Positions 1 to 8,036 of a stretch of 20,665 nt of DNA are shown one piece after another. The translations under genes were made by a program, and so were the position numbers. Each line of letters begins with the position of its first letter. Positions within the stretch are counted from its first letter, which is position 1. Origin of the DNA: a virus; IMG/VR virus record IMGVR_UViG_3300006924_000271, positions 1-20,665 of that record. The stretch is one strand, 5' to 3'. The notes under the pieces were generated by a model. That model saw only the letters and a program-made list of their open reading frames with translations, was not told where the DNA came from and did no database searches.

Positions 1-3
1 CAT
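1..3 (-). CDS. Start codon of a minus-strand gene running off the window
   Basis: Only the ATG is inside the window (CAT on the plus strand at 1-3). It is called because it is preceded by the same A-rich start block, 5' stem-loop and promoter found in front of the other minus-strand genes (positions 4-81). The product cannot be read. Confidence 0.6.
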
Positions 4-31
4 TTTAGTTTTGATTTGTTAATAAAAATAT

Positions 32-81
32 GAAAGCTATTGCCTTCAATATAAGTATATTATAGCTCTAAAATAAGTCAA
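32..81 (-). promoter_or_regulatory. Promoter with 5' stem-loop (copy M1)
   Basis: On the minus strand TTGACT (76-81) and TATACT (54-59) are separated by 16 bp. After TATATT (48-53) comes a stem-loop GAAGGC-AATA-GCTTTC (47-32; 6 bp with one G-U) at the predicted mRNA 5' end. It drives the gene starting at position 3 and is divergent from the dnaN promoter. Confidence 0.75.
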
Positions 82-115
82 GGGGTTTCGGTTCTTTTTT
101 TAGACTCAAAAACCC

Positions 116-161
116 TTGACATTTTTAAGGTAAACAACATAATTAATACGAGGACGACCTC
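116..161 (+). promoter_or_regulatory. dnaN promoter with 5' stem-loop
   Basis: TTGACA (116-121), 16 bp, CATAAT (138-143), then TAATAC and a stem-loop GAGG-ACGA-CCTC (150-161). The distance from -10 box to stem-loop is 6 nt, as in the minus-strand copies. Transcription would start near 150 and leave a leader of about 50 nt before the ATG. Confidence 0.65.
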
Positions 162-201
162 AATTCTACATAACAAATTATAACAAAATATAAAAACAAC
201 A

Positions 202-1392
202 ATGACATTTCATATAAGATTTAGTGACTCAAGGGAATTAAAAGATGCACTAGCTCCGCATAATAGCTTTGCAAGTAAATTACACCTTGGAAGTTCACCG
301 CTTACAAAGTTTACAACAAAAGGGCATAGTGTTATTTTGACCTCTTTTAGTCAAAAGGGTTCTTATATAGATAACTTTATTGCCGAAGTTGAATATTGCT
401 TAATAGAGGGTGAGGGCGAGGCAGTAATACCTATTGATAAATTATTCAAGATAGCAACCAAACTTCCACAAGGCAAAGAAGTAGAGATGTGGACGGAGGT
501 TGATGAAAATCTAGACTTAGAAGATGATAACTCTATAACGGGTGAGTTAAAAATTAAATGCGGAAAGGCAAGTTTTAAATTACCATTATTTAATAGTGAT
601 TTATATCAACCAATTAGCTTTAACGAGGAAAAGATAGTATGTCAGATTGACATCGTTTCAAATAAGTTGCTTGAATGCCTTAAGAAAGTAGGAAGGTTTG
701 CCCCTACTAGTGTAAACTTTGCTACTTTTAATAGTTTTTACTTTAACTATGTGAATGAGGCTATTGATGTGGTTGCGACTAACGGTAAAAGTATTAATAT
801 TTGTGAGCTAATTGCAAGGGTTCGGACAAGCGATCCTGAAAACTCAAAAGCAATCGTTCCAACCGAGTCTATGAAAAAAGTAGAGACTGCATTGAGTAAT
901 TTACAATATGAAGGGGTGGTTGCTATACAAGTTACAGATAAACGGATTAAGTTTGTTGCGGGTGAATATTCATTTATCCTTAATCTTCTAAATGGAACTT
1001 ACCCAGATTATAAATCTTTAACTCCAACAGAGTTTAATAATCACTTTAATGTAAATCCAATGGTTGTAAAAGATGTTGTTGAAAGAAGTGTAATATTTGA
1101 TGAAGTAGAAGGGGTTCATGCGGTATTACTCAAAAAAACAGATGAGGGTTTATTACTTGCCAATCAAGCGATAAACAAACAAGGCTTTGAAGATACCTTA
1201 GATGTTGACCTAACTAATTGTGAAGATTTCAGCAGGAGCTACAATGCAAAGTATATCCTTGATACCTTAAGTGTTCAAAATGGAACTGATTGCAGAGTGG
1301 ATATACTTAAGGATGGAGCTTTTTTTATTAAAAGCAGAACAAAGGAGGGTATGTTGATGCAGTGTATGGTTATGCCGTTAAGATGGAGTTAA
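202..1392 (+). CDS. dnaN: DNA polymerase III sliding clamp (beta subunit)
   Basis: At 396 residues it has the length and three-domain layout of the bacterial beta clamp, the ring that tethers the replicative polymerase to DNA. Recognisable segments are the domain 2 stretch AIDVVATNGKSI, the domain 3 stretch around LLNGTYPDYKSLTP, and a C-terminal MPLRW close to the canonical MPMRL end. The start is the first ATG, in an A-rich context with no Shine-Dalgarno sequence. It lies just ahead of the capsid genes rather than beside dnaB, which is about 17 kb away. A viral clamp would be expected to load viral replisomes or recruit the host polymerase. The family call is firm; the viral role is inferred. 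Confidence 0.9.
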   Translation: MTFHIRFSDSRELKDALAPHNSFASKLHLGSSPLTKFTTKGHSVILTSFSQKGSYIDNFIAEVEYCLIEGEGEAVIPIDKLFKIATKLPQGKEVEMWTEVDENLDLEDDNSITGELKIKCGKASFKLPLFNSDLYQPISFNEEKIVCQIDIVSNKLLECLKKVGRFAPTSVNFATFNSFYFNYVNEAIDVVATNGKSINICELIARVRTSDPENSKAIVPTESMKKVETALSNLQYEGVVAIQVTDKRIKFVAGEYSFILNLLNGTYPDYKSLTPTEFNNHFNVNPMVVKDVVERSVIFDEVEGVHAVLLKKTDEGLLLANQAINKQGFEDTLDVDLTNCEDFSRSYNAKYILDTLSVQNGTDCRVDILKDGAFFIKSRTKEGMLMQCMVMPLRWS

Positions 1393-1435
1393 ACACGTGA
1401 AACCGTTGCAATCAAAGAACAGTATTTGTTTTAAA

Positions 1436-1852
1436 ATGAGTAGTCTACCATATCAATACTTTGTAAATCTGATTCGCAAACAAACTTTACTCTCTGAAGA
1501 GTTTACAGGGCTTTGCAAACAAAAGGATGTAAGTCAAAAAGACATTGTATATAAATATCGTGAGTTTGAAGATGTTATATTGGAATTGTGCTTGCATTAC
1601 TTATCTTGCAAAATAGATAAAGCTTTGTCCTATTATATTGTATCAAAGATAATTATTGCATTGGCAGAGAGTCAAGCATTTGATATACATTGCGTTCAGG
1701 ATTTTGAGTGGCTAGAGAATGCTTATCGCAAAGCAAAGCAACAACATTACAAAAGCAAAAATCCTTTTAAATATATATTTGTTAAACTCTTACCTTGTAA
1801 GTTCTTAACAAGGTGGAAACTAAAGGTCAACCCACTGTTTAATAGTGAATAA
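1436..1852 (+). CDS. Hypothetical protein, basic C-terminus
   Basis: I do not recognise a family. The ORF opens with a GTG at 1397, but the ATG at 1436 follows a TTTTAAA stretch more like other starts here, so I prefer a 138-residue product. The sequence is mixed helical-looking with several cysteines and ends in a basic tail (KFLTRWKLKV). It follows dnaN by a few bases and is probably cotranscribed with it. Confidence 0.6.
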   Translation: MSSLPYQYFVNLIRKQTLLSEEFTGLCKQKDVSQKDIVYKYREFEDVILELCLHYLSCKIDKALSYYIVSKIIIALAESQAFDIHCVQDFEWLENAYRKAKQQHYKSKNPFKYIFVKLLPCKFLTRWKLKVNPLFNSE

Positions 1853-1861
1853 CTCTAAAAT

Positions 1862-1909
1862 TTGACATTCAAATAATATATATTATTATGTGGTTGTATT
1901 AAATACAAC
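1862..1909 (+). promoter_or_regulatory. Capsid operon promoter with 5' stem-loop
   Basis: TTGACA (1862-1867), 16 bp, TATTAT (1884-1889). Downstream is an inverted repeat GTTGTAT-TAA-ATACAAC (1893-1909); if transcription starts at 1896 the RNA would begin with GTAT-TAA-ATAC. It would drive the protease and capsid genes. Confidence 0.6.
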
Positions 1910-1922
1910 TATATATAATATA

Positions 1923-2945
1923 ATGACACAAGAAAAAGTTCAAAAAGAATATACCATAAATCTAAAAGGTGTTAGAGAGGAAGTTGAAAAGGTCTCTTAT
2001 GTAAATCTTGAGACTCAAAAAGAAGAAGAACGATCGGAGTCTGTCGGTTATGTTGAAACCTACATCGCCGCTTTTGATAACAGAGACAAGCACAAGGAAA
2101 TAATATTACCAACAGCTTTTAATAAATCAATCAAGGGTATTACTCAACTGTTTGCTTTATTTCAGCATAACTTACCATATGATATTGAGTCAATAGATAA
2201 CATAGTTGGGGTTCATACTAATCTTGAAGTTGACGAATACGGTCTAAAGAGTCAAATGAAAATCTACCTTGACAACGATAAAAGAAAATACCTTTGGAAA
2301 TTAATAAAAGATGGGGTTTTAAATAAGATGTCTATTGGTATGATAGTGGAGGAGGTTAGCTATGATGAATCACAAGACACGACTTATATTATTAAGGCAA
2401 CACCAATTGAAGGTTCAGTTGTTTTGATACCCGCGAACGATAATGCAACAATTAACATTAAAAGCTTTGAAGTGAAAGAGAATTTTAATGAAGTTCCAAA
2501 AGAATTAGCAACAAAATTTGACAATCAAAATAAACAAGATAAAATGGAAGTAAATATTAACAATAATATAGAAAAAAATAATATGGAATTAAACACAGTT
2601 ATAAAGTCATTTGAAGATTTAAAAACAATTGAAAAGTTTTTAAAAGAAAAACTGGATATTTCACAAACAGAGGCTAAAACTCTTATATCAAAAATTAAAT
2701 TTTTTGGTGATATTGATTTAAAAAGCTTTGTAGAGGAAAAACTTGAAGAGTTTAAGGAGTCAATGGAAAATACATTTAATACAAAACTTGCCAAACTTGA
2801 AACAAAGGGAGGCGATCAAGATAACCAACCTACAGATGAACTTAAAGAGTCTGTGGAGGTTAAAAGTAATCAATGCGATGTTGATTACAATTCAATCTGT
2901 AAGTTTGCTCAAGAGCAACTGGCGGATATTTTTAAAATTAAATAA
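1923..2945 (+). CDS. HK97-family prohead protease (peptidase U35), long C-terminal extension
   Basis: This is the capsid maturation serine protease that trims the capsid protein inside the prohead. Residues 40-70 (from ATG 1923) hold the typical VGYVETYIAAFDNRD and LPTAF segments. The likely catalytic His82 is in LFQHN and the likely catalytic Ser137 in NKMSIGM. A GTG at 1890 is in frame but lies inside the promoter, so ATG 1923 is preferred, giving 340 residues. The protease domain ends near residue 180; the remaining 160 residues are charged and helical, like a fused scaffold. An in-frame internal ATG at 2583 could yield that part alone (see findings). The capsid gene follows directly. Confidence 0.88.
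   Translation: MTQEKVQKEYTINLKGVREEVEKVSYVNLETQKEEERSESVGYVETYIAAFDNRDKHKEIILPTAFNKSIKGITQLFALFQHNLPYDIESIDNIVGVHTNLEVDEYGLKSQMKIYLDNDKRKYLWKLIKDGVLNKMSIGMIVEEVSYDESQDTTYIIKATPIEGSVVLIPANDNATINIKSFEVKENFNEVPKELATKFDNQNKQDKMEVNINNNIEKNNMELNTVIKSFEDLKTIEKFLKEKLDISQTEAKTLISKIKFFGDIDLKSFVEEKLEEFKESMENTFNTKLAKLETKGGDQDNQPTDELKESVEVKSNQCDVDYNSICKFAQEQLADIFKIK
2518..2545 (+). promoter_or_regulatory. Possible internal promoter inside the protease gene
   Basis: TTGACA (2518-2523), 16 bp, TAAAAT (2540-2545). The box pair, spacing and the bases TTGACAATCAAA match the promoter at 11002-11029. In-frame ATG codons follow at 2544 and 2583, the second in an AATAATATGG context like the tail tube gene. AT-rich coding sequence can produce such matches by chance. 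Confidence 0.35.
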
Positions 2946-2965
2946 TCAACACATCATAAATAAAT

Positions 2966-4270
2966 ATGTCACAAGCAGAAGCATCGCAAGTGCAAAAAGA
3001 GCTCAACCAAACATTAGGAGCAATTAAATCCTTTCAAGAGGAGCAAGCAAAAGAATTAAAAGACAGCAAAGAAGTCTCGGGTGAGCTGAATGCTAAATTT
3101 GAAAAAGCTACAAATGAATTAGTAGAATTACAAAAGAAGTATGCAACACTAGAGCAGAGACTTGAACTTGAAACTAAATCGCAAGACGATGACGGAGTAG
3201 AGGCTATTAGTGATTACAAAAACTTTGTAAGAAAAGGACTTGCTACTAACAACAAGGATGCTGGTTATACAGCAGAATACAAAGAAAAGCTTTCTTCGGC
3301 GGTAAGGGCAAGCTTGTCTAAAAAATATAAAGGCAAACTTCCACAAGCTGAAATAGAAGAAATGGCTAAAAAGTTTGTATCTACTGATATTGCAGGTCAA
3401 GGTGGTTTATTACTAGCTCCAGCTATCATTGAAGATATAGAAGAGGCAAGAGCTTTTAATGAAACTGGTCTTTTGTCTGTATCGGATCAAGAAACTGTAA
3501 GAGGTCAGCAAGCTATTATTACTTACTCTTACACTCGTCCTGAATCTTATCTTTCAATTGAAAGAGAGGAAGATTCTAATGAAAGTGAAATGAACTTTGC
3601 ACAAATAGAGGCTCAAATGCAAAAAATTGTATCAAGAGTTCCTATTTCAAGAGAGGCTATGGACTCACCTTACAACTTTCAAAACAGAGTTGAGAACGCA
3701 ATCTTAAGAGACTTTGGAGGTAAAAAAGGTTATCTTGCAGTTCACGGCTCTAAAAAAGTAAAAGGTCTTAACTCTTACGAACTAACAACTGGTGGTTTCG
3801 AAAGAGGTAAAGTTGGCTCTGTTGAATACACAGGTTCTACTTTTGGATATAAAGACTTACTCAAGCTAACAACTGGAGCATTGGCAAGTAAATACCAACT
3901 AAATGCAAAACTTCTTGTAAGTAGAGCATCACTTGTTGCTTTACAAACTATGGTTGACGATGCTAACCGCCCTGTATTTCAAATTGTATTAGCTCCAAAC
4001 GGTCGTTCATTCCTATGGGAAGGTGTTGAGGTTGTAATAGACGACTTCCTTGGTATAAACAAGGATGAGTCAGCAATTGATTTATCTGCCTCTGGTGCAA
4101 GAGCGGTATACTACGGAGACTTCTCACAAGGTTATATCTCACTTAACAACCCACAAATTGGTATGGTTCCTGACAACACAAAGGTAGGAAAATACATAGT
4201 GCAGGCTTATACTTACACAGGGGGTCTTGTAAAAGATTACGATGCAATTAAATGTCTTGTTAAATCTTAA
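2966..4270 (+). CDS. Major capsid protein, HK97 fold
   Basis: A 434-residue shell protein. Residues 1-75 form a charged heptad-rich coiled coil (around QVQKELNQTLGAIKSFQEEQ), the scaffolding delta domain that the upstream protease would remove. The shell domain begins around GQGGLLLAPAIIEDI, followed by segments typical of HK97-type capsids (SRVPISREAMDSP, RNPVF-like NRPVF, GVEVVIDDFL). Length and order (protease then capsid) fit HK97-type phages. It starts at ATG 2966 with the A-rich context CATAAATAA. The family is clear; the cleavage site cannot be placed by eye. Confidence 0.92.
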   Translation: MSQAEASQVQKELNQTLGAIKSFQEEQAKELKDSKEVSGELNAKFEKATNELVELQKKYATLEQRLELETKSQDDDGVEAISDYKNFVRKGLATNNKDAGYTAEYKEKLSSAVRASLSKKYKGKLPQAEIEEMAKKFVSTDIAGQGGLLLAPAIIEDIEEARAFNETGLLSVSDQETVRGQQAIITYSYTRPESYLSIEREEDSNESEMNFAQIEAQMQKIVSRVPISREAMDSPYNFQNRVENAILRDFGGKKGYLAVHGSKKVKGLNSYELTTGGFERGKVGSVEYTGSTFGYKDLLKLTTGALASKYQLNAKLLVSRASLVALQTMVDDANRPVFQIVLAPNGRSFLWEGVEVVIDDFLGINKDESAIDLSASGARAVYYGDFSQGYISLNNPQIGMVPDNTKVGKYIVQAYTYTGGLVKDYDAIKCLVKS

Positions 4271-4306
4271 TTGTAATTATTAATATTAATATATATAAAA
4301 AATAAA

Positions 4307-4735
4307 ATGTCTATAGCAGTAGAAAAAATATCAGAGGCAAAAACACTTTTAGCTTCTGGAGTTGAGGCAATTAATGCAGATGCAGACTCTAACTCTTCAA
4401 TCATACTTGATCTTGAAAATTATAATTTTGCAGAGTTTGCTTTAACTTGTTCAGCTTATACAGCAGGTGATGTAACTCCATTTATTACAATTGGAGATGA
4501 GTCAAATTTATCAGATGGAGTTAAGTTGACAGATGCTAGCTTTAATGTTGTTAATGAGCTAGGTAACAATAAACTAGGCTTTTCAAATGCTAAAGTATCT
4601 GGACTTAATGAGGTAAAAACTTTTGGTCTTATCCGTAATAAAAGATATGCAAGGGTAGGCTTTACAGGTGCAAACAGTGCTAATTTATCAGTTTTGGCAA
4701 CTGTAAGAGTATCAGTAACAGATCAGCCTGCCTAG
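4307..4735 (+). CDS. Capsid-associated (decoration-like) protein, putative
   Basis: 142 residues, mostly short beta-prone stretches with many Ala, Ser, Thr and Asn. The pattern of an N-terminal DLENYNFAEFALTCSA segment and a C-terminal RNKRYARVGFTG followed by LSVLATVRVSV resembles small head proteins commonly encoded straight after HK97 capsid genes, which probably decorate the shell. It lies 36 bp after the capsid gene and one base before the next ATG (TAGTATG). Position is the stronger evidence; the decoration role is inferred. Confidence 0.55.
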   Translation: MSIAVEKISEAKTLLASGVEAINADADSNSSIILDLENYNFAEFALTCSAYTAGDVTPFITIGDESNLSDGVKLTDASFNVVNELGNNKLGFSNAKVSGLNEVKTFGLIRNKRYARVGFTGANSANLSVLATVRVSVTDQPA

Positions 4736-4736
4736 T

Positions 4737-4979
4737 ATGTCAAAATACACAGCAACTCAAGATTTTGGTTTTTACACAAAGCAGAATGATTATTTTTGCT
4801 TTAAAAAGGGTGATGTAATACCTTTTGAGTCAAGAGATGATATAAATAGACTTCTTAACAAAGGATTGGCAAGGGAAGTAGAAGAGCAACCTATTAAGAA
4901 AGCTGAATATTCAAATGCCATACCTTCAAAAGAAGTATCACCCGCACCAAAAAAAAGATATAAAAAGAAAGCAGATTAA
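4737..4979 (+). CDS. Small head-region protein with lysine-rich tail
   Basis: 80 residues. The N-terminal half reads like a small beta barrel (YTATQDFGFYTK, then FKKGDVIPF), a pattern common in short proteins encoded between capsid and connector genes. The last 15 residues are lysine-rich (KKRYKKKAD). It starts one base after the previous stop, so translation is likely coupled. No firm family. Confidence 0.6.
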   Translation: MSKYTATQDFGFYTKQNDYFCFKKGDVIPFESRDDINRLLNKGLAREVEEQPIKKAEYSNAIPSKEVSPAPKKRYKKKAD

Positions 4980-4986
4980 TTAGTTT

Positions 4987-5709
4987 ATGAGTAATACATA
5001 TTGTTATGAGGTTGATAATTTTATAAGATCGGATAACACTGTATTACTTGCAAACGACTCAACAAACCCCGTCCCATTGGAAGAGGTTAAAAGTTTTCTA
5101 AAAATATATAATGACGATCAGGATGTATATTTAGAAAGTTTGCAAAAACTAGCAATTCAAACAATACAAGACTTTACGGGCATTGATATAACTATCAAGA
5201 CATATAAGAGCTTTTTAGATGGTTTTCCTTGCAACAACTCATACAAGACTATAACTTACTGCTCAAGCTATAACAAGCAAGCATATGGCTTGCAAATACC
5301 AATGACACCATATGTCAATAATACACTAATTGTTAAATATATAGACATAGAAGGTATAGAGCAAACTGCAGACTTGAACGACTGGAATATTAAGAGATAC
5401 GATGTCCGTTCAAAAAAGTATTCTTATGCAATACCAAAAGTAGATGAGGCAACGGGTTTGCCAAAATACCCTGCTACATTACAACAGCCCGATGCCGTTA
5501 CACTTGAATATCAAGCTGGAATTACAAGCGACGGAGCTAACTTACCTATTGATATAAAACAAGCTATACTATGCCAAATGAACTGGTTAAGAGAAAAATA
5601 CGGTGATGAGTGTGGTGATTGTGTAGATGGTTCAATATCTTTTATGGTTCAGCCTCTTATGCGGGCTTTTATAATAAATCCTAGTTATTCTTATAGTCGG
5701 GTAGGTTGA
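4987..5709 (+). CDS. Head-tail connector protein, gp6-like
   Basis: 240 residues. The N-terminal segment PVPLEEVKSFLKIYNDDQDV, then a helix with LAIQTIQDFTGI, is typical of HK97 gp6/QLRG-type connectors that form the ring under the portal. The C-terminal part (LPIDIKQAILCQMNWLREKYG) matches the usual end helix. Its gene order between capsid and head-closure genes agrees. The last 29 bases overlap the end of the convergent methyltransferase gene, so no terminator separates them. Confidence 0.75.
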   Translation: MSNTYCYEVDNFIRSDNTVLLANDSTNPVPLEEVKSFLKIYNDDQDVYLESLQKLAIQTIQDFTGIDITIKTYKSFLDGFPCNNSYKTITYCSSYNKQAYGLQIPMTPYVNNTLIVKYIDIEGIEQTADLNDWNIKRYDVRSKKYSYAIPKVDEATGLPKYPATLQQPDAVTLEYQAGITSDGANLPIDIKQAILCQMNWLREKYGDECGDCVDGSISFMVQPLMRAFIINPSYSYSRVG

Positions 5710-6445
5710 GTTCTTGATGTATTCTTTTATTTGATATATCCACACAGTCTTGATTAGAATCACAACCTAAAAACTTTCTATTTGTAATTATACTTGCAAT
5801 TGCAGTTGAGCCACTACCAGCAAACGGATCTAGTACAGTATCGCCCACATTACTTGATAACTGTATTAGTATTTTTAATAACTCTACATTTTTTTGATTA
5901 GGATGTAGATTTTTTTTAGTGTTTGCCTTACTGTTTGCAAATACAAAATCCCAAAAATTAGGGTATGAATATGTATAAGGCTTCGGCTTTGTATTTCTTT
6001 TGTCTTTTAACCAAGCCTCACTCGTCTTGATAAAGTCTACTTCATTAAGTTTTTTTGATTTACCTTTTGACAAAAATAAAATGTGTTCTGTCCTGTAATA
6101 GAAGTTATTTTTTAAATACTGTCCATTGCAATAAGAAGGTAAATTGATTATGTTTTGAAATATAAAGTCACTGTCTTCAATTGCATTTAACCATAACCGC
6201 AAGCTTTTCGTTCCTGTAAATATATAGCAATGTGAGTTATCTTTTAATACATTATACATTGAGTTTAACCACAGAGGGGCTTGTTGTGTAATATAATCTT
6301 GTGAGTCGTTATATATGTCTGTTTTAAAATTTACCCCATACGGGGGATCGGTGACTATCAAATTCACAGACTCTTTTTCTAGTGAGCTTGTGAATTTAAT
6401 GCAGTCTTGATGTATAACTTGATTATATGGTGGCTTAAATTCCAT
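5681..6445 (-). CDS. DNA methyltransferase (DPPY class, N6-adenine or N4-cytosine)
   Basis: 254 residues. It uses S-adenosylmethionine to methylate an exocyclic amino group in DNA. The catalytic motif IV TDPPYGVNF is at residues 32-40, ahead of the cofactor motif LDPFAGSGST (205-214), with HPNQK (181-185) just before it. That order is the beta class of amino-methyltransferases; DPPY is commoner among adenine enzymes. No partner endonuclease is beside it, so it looks like an orphan enzyme protecting phage DNA from host restriction. Its start overlaps the preceding gene by 11 bp; it is last in a three-gene minus-strand operon. Confidence 0.88.
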   Translation of the reverse strand: MEFKPPYNQVIHQDCIKFTSSLEKESVNLIVTDPPYGVNFKTDIYNDSQDYITQQAPLWLNSMYNVLKDNSHCYIFTGTKSLRLWLNAIEDSDFIFQNIINLPSYCNGQYLKNNFYYRTEHILFLSKGKSKKLNEVDFIKTSEAWLKDKRNTKPKPYTYSYPNFWDFVFANSKANTKKNLHPNQKNVELLKILIQLSSNVGDTVLDPFAGSGSTAIASIITNRKFLGCDSNQDCVDISNKRIHQELNLPDYKNN

Positions 6446-6677
6446 TGCCTGCTAAAATTTTATCAAAAGAGTTGACTATATGCTTTGCATCTGCAAGGGT
6501 ATATCTGTGCGGTTCTTTAATGAAGATTTTGTAAACTAAATCGTGCTTTGTATATAAGTTCATTGTTATCTTCCATAGTCCCATTTGTTGTAAAACATAT
6601 TTTATCTGTTCTCTAGACAGGTTATCAAAATAATTCTTAATTAATTCAAGTTTTAAAGTGCGTTCTGTTTTAATCAT
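6435..6677 (-). CDS. Hypothetical protein, methyltransferase operon
   Basis: 80 residues, predicted mostly helical (LELIKNYFDNLSREQIKYVL), with no family I recognise. It overlaps both neighbours (8 bp upstream, 11 bp downstream), so translation is probably coupled with the methyltransferase. Confidence 0.7.
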   Translation of the reverse strand: MIKTERTLKLELIKNYFDNLSREQIKYVLQQMGLWKITMNLYTKHDLVYKIFIKEPHRYTLADAKHIVNSFDKILAGNGI

Positions 6678-7035
6678 ATTCCACCAAAACCTCTTCCCCG
6701 TCTTTTAGTTCTTTTTCTAAGTCTATTAAAAATCTTACAAAGTCGTTAGCATATTCTGTAATATCGTGCTCTAGTTCTTGATTATAATCACCTGAACCAC
6801 TCTCCTGACAAATAGACCAGTCACCATATTCTGTATAAGTCCATTTATATGGTTCAATTTGATTAATAATATTTGTAATGTCTTCTTTATTTGTTTTAAA
6901 GCCGTCTTTTGTAAAATCGCAGTCAATGTTTTCTTCAAACACTTTTTTAAAAGATACCATAACCTCTTCTTGATTTTTTTCGTCAATCATCCCGCTAAAA
7001 CCGTCAAAGTGAAAATAATCTGTTTTAATTGTCAT
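6670..7035 (-). CDS. Hypothetical acidic protein, first gene of methyltransferase operon
   Basis: 121 residues starting MTIKTDYFHFDGFSG. I choose ATG 7035 because the conserved leader, stem-loop and promoter lie immediately upstream; an in-frame ATG at 7083 would lie inside the promoter. The sequence is acidic with several Trp and Tyr and a C-terminal EKELKDGEEVLVEY. No family is recognised. Acidic small proteins in this position may be DNA mimics, but nothing here proves it. Confidence 0.7.
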   Translation of the reverse strand: MTIKTDYFHFDGFSGMIDEKNQEEVMVSFKKVFEENIDCDFTKDGFKTNKEDITNIINQIEPYKWTYTEYGDWSICQESGSGDYNQELEHDITEYANDFVRFLIDLEKELKDGEEVLVEYD

Positions 7036-7065
7036 TGTAATTTGTAATTTGTTAATAAAAGTTAT

Positions 7066-7115
7066 GAAACCTACTGGCTTCAATATAAGTATAAATAACT
7101 TTTAGAATAAGTCAA
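7066..7115 (-). promoter_or_regulatory. Promoter with 5' stem-loop (copy M2)
   Basis: Minus strand: TTGACT (7110-7115), 16 bp, TATACT (7088-7093), TATATT, then stem-loop GAAGCC-AGTA-GGTTTC (7081-7066, 6 bp with one G-U). It drives the methyltransferase operon. Confidence 0.8.
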
Positions 7116-7123
7116 GGGGTATT

Positions 7124-7151
7124 TTGCTTTTTTTAGTTTTTTTGTTATAAT
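7124..7151 (+). promoter_or_regulatory. Plus-strand promoter for head-closure genes
   Basis: TTGCTT (7124-7129), 16 bp, TATAAT (7146-7151), about 22 bp before the ATG at 7173. The -10 region (TTTTTTGTTATAATTAA) is nearly identical to that at 8481-8497. No 5' stem-loop is visible. It restarts structural transcription after the minus-strand insertion. Confidence 0.6.
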
Positions 7152-7172
7152 TAAGAAAACTATTCACATACT

Positions 7173-7565
7173 ATGGCTTGCAAAAGAATAAAAAGAGACA
7201 CATTTAAAGCTTGCTTAAGAGATATGGTAAGGCTGGATTTTATAGAAAGAAAAAATTACAATGGACTAGGTAAGCCTCGGGTGATTGAAGAGGTTGTTAA
7301 GTCCGTTGGAGGCGTTCCTAAAACAGTAAGTAGAATTGGATTGTCTCAAATAAATGGCGTTGCTACAAACTCACGGATTGACACTGTCTTTTATGTCAAG
7401 TATGGTGATTTATTAAATATAGATCAAGCAAAGGTTAAATATGTAAAGTATAACAACTTTATATATGCAATTGAAAGCTATGAAAACAAAGACTTAAAAA
7501 ATGAGTGGTGGACTGTCTATGCAAGATCAAGAGGTGATGATAGCAAGGAGGCAAGCAAGATTTAG
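7173..7565 (+). CDS. Head-closure / head-tail joining protein
   Basis: 130 residues in the size range of HK97 gp7/SPP1 gp16-type head-closure proteins, which plug the connector and join head to tail. The C-terminal pattern NNFIYAIESYENKD followed by EWWTVYARSRG matches the usual ending of this family (an element describing the surface strand followed by an aromatic-rich strand). The position after the gp6-like connector gene and before the gp10-like gene is as expected. The family call is moderate because these proteins diverge strongly. Confidence 0.65.
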   Translation: MACKRIKRDTFKACLRDMVRLDFIERKNYNGLGKPRVIEEVVKSVGGVPKTVSRIGLSQINGVATNSRIDTVFYVKYGDLLNIDQAKVKYVKYNNFIYAIESYENKDLKNEWWTVYARSRGDDSKEASKI

Positions 7566-7571
7566 CTTTTT

Positions 7572-8036
7572 ATGAATACCATTAAATTTAAAACATCCGC
7601 ACAAACAAAGCAAGTATTAAAAGACTTATCAAGGCAACCACATCAAGTAAAAACTGCATTAAAAAAAGCAGGTTATGATTTTGGTATGTTAGTCACTAAA
7701 GATGTAAGAAATGACATGACCTACGGAGTAAAAACGGGTCGTAGGTATTTAATAAACATTGGGAGAGGTGGAAGGCAATTAAAGAGGGCGAGGTGGCATC
7801 GTGCATCGGCAACGGGTGAGTCTCCAGCGGTTATAACGGGCAATTTAAGAGCCTCTGTAGATTTTAGAGTAAAAGGTTATCGTAGACTTGAAATAGGGGC
7901 GGGTAATAGCAAGGTAAACTATGCAGAACAGCTTGAAGTTGAAATGCGGAGGTTTTATTTAAAAAATGGTATTAAAAGAAATATGAAGGCAGGTCAAAGC
8001 CTCATTGCTAAAAGATTAAGTAGTGTTCTTAAGTGA
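7572..8036 (+). CDS. Tail-completion protein, HK97 gp10-like
   Basis: 154 residues, very basic. The motif SATGESPAVITGNLRASVDF is the hallmark of HK97 gp10-like proteins, which cap or complete the tail. A C-terminal stretch with YAEQLE also fits the family. It follows the head-closure gene by 6 bp. Its last 21 bases overlap the convergent gene 8016-8363. Confidence 0.75.
   Translation: MNTIKFKTSAQTKQVLKDLSRQPHQVKTALKKAGYDFGMLVTKDVRNDMTYGVKTGRRYLINIGRGGRQLKRARWHRASATGESPAVITGNLRASVDFRVKGYRRLEIGAGNSKVNYAEQLEVEMRRFYLKNGIKRNMKAGQSLIAKRLSSVLK

Noticed and set aside
2743-3027. ORF across the protease-capsid junction
   Set aside because: It overlaps the end of the protease and the start of the capsid gene in another frame and has no start context.
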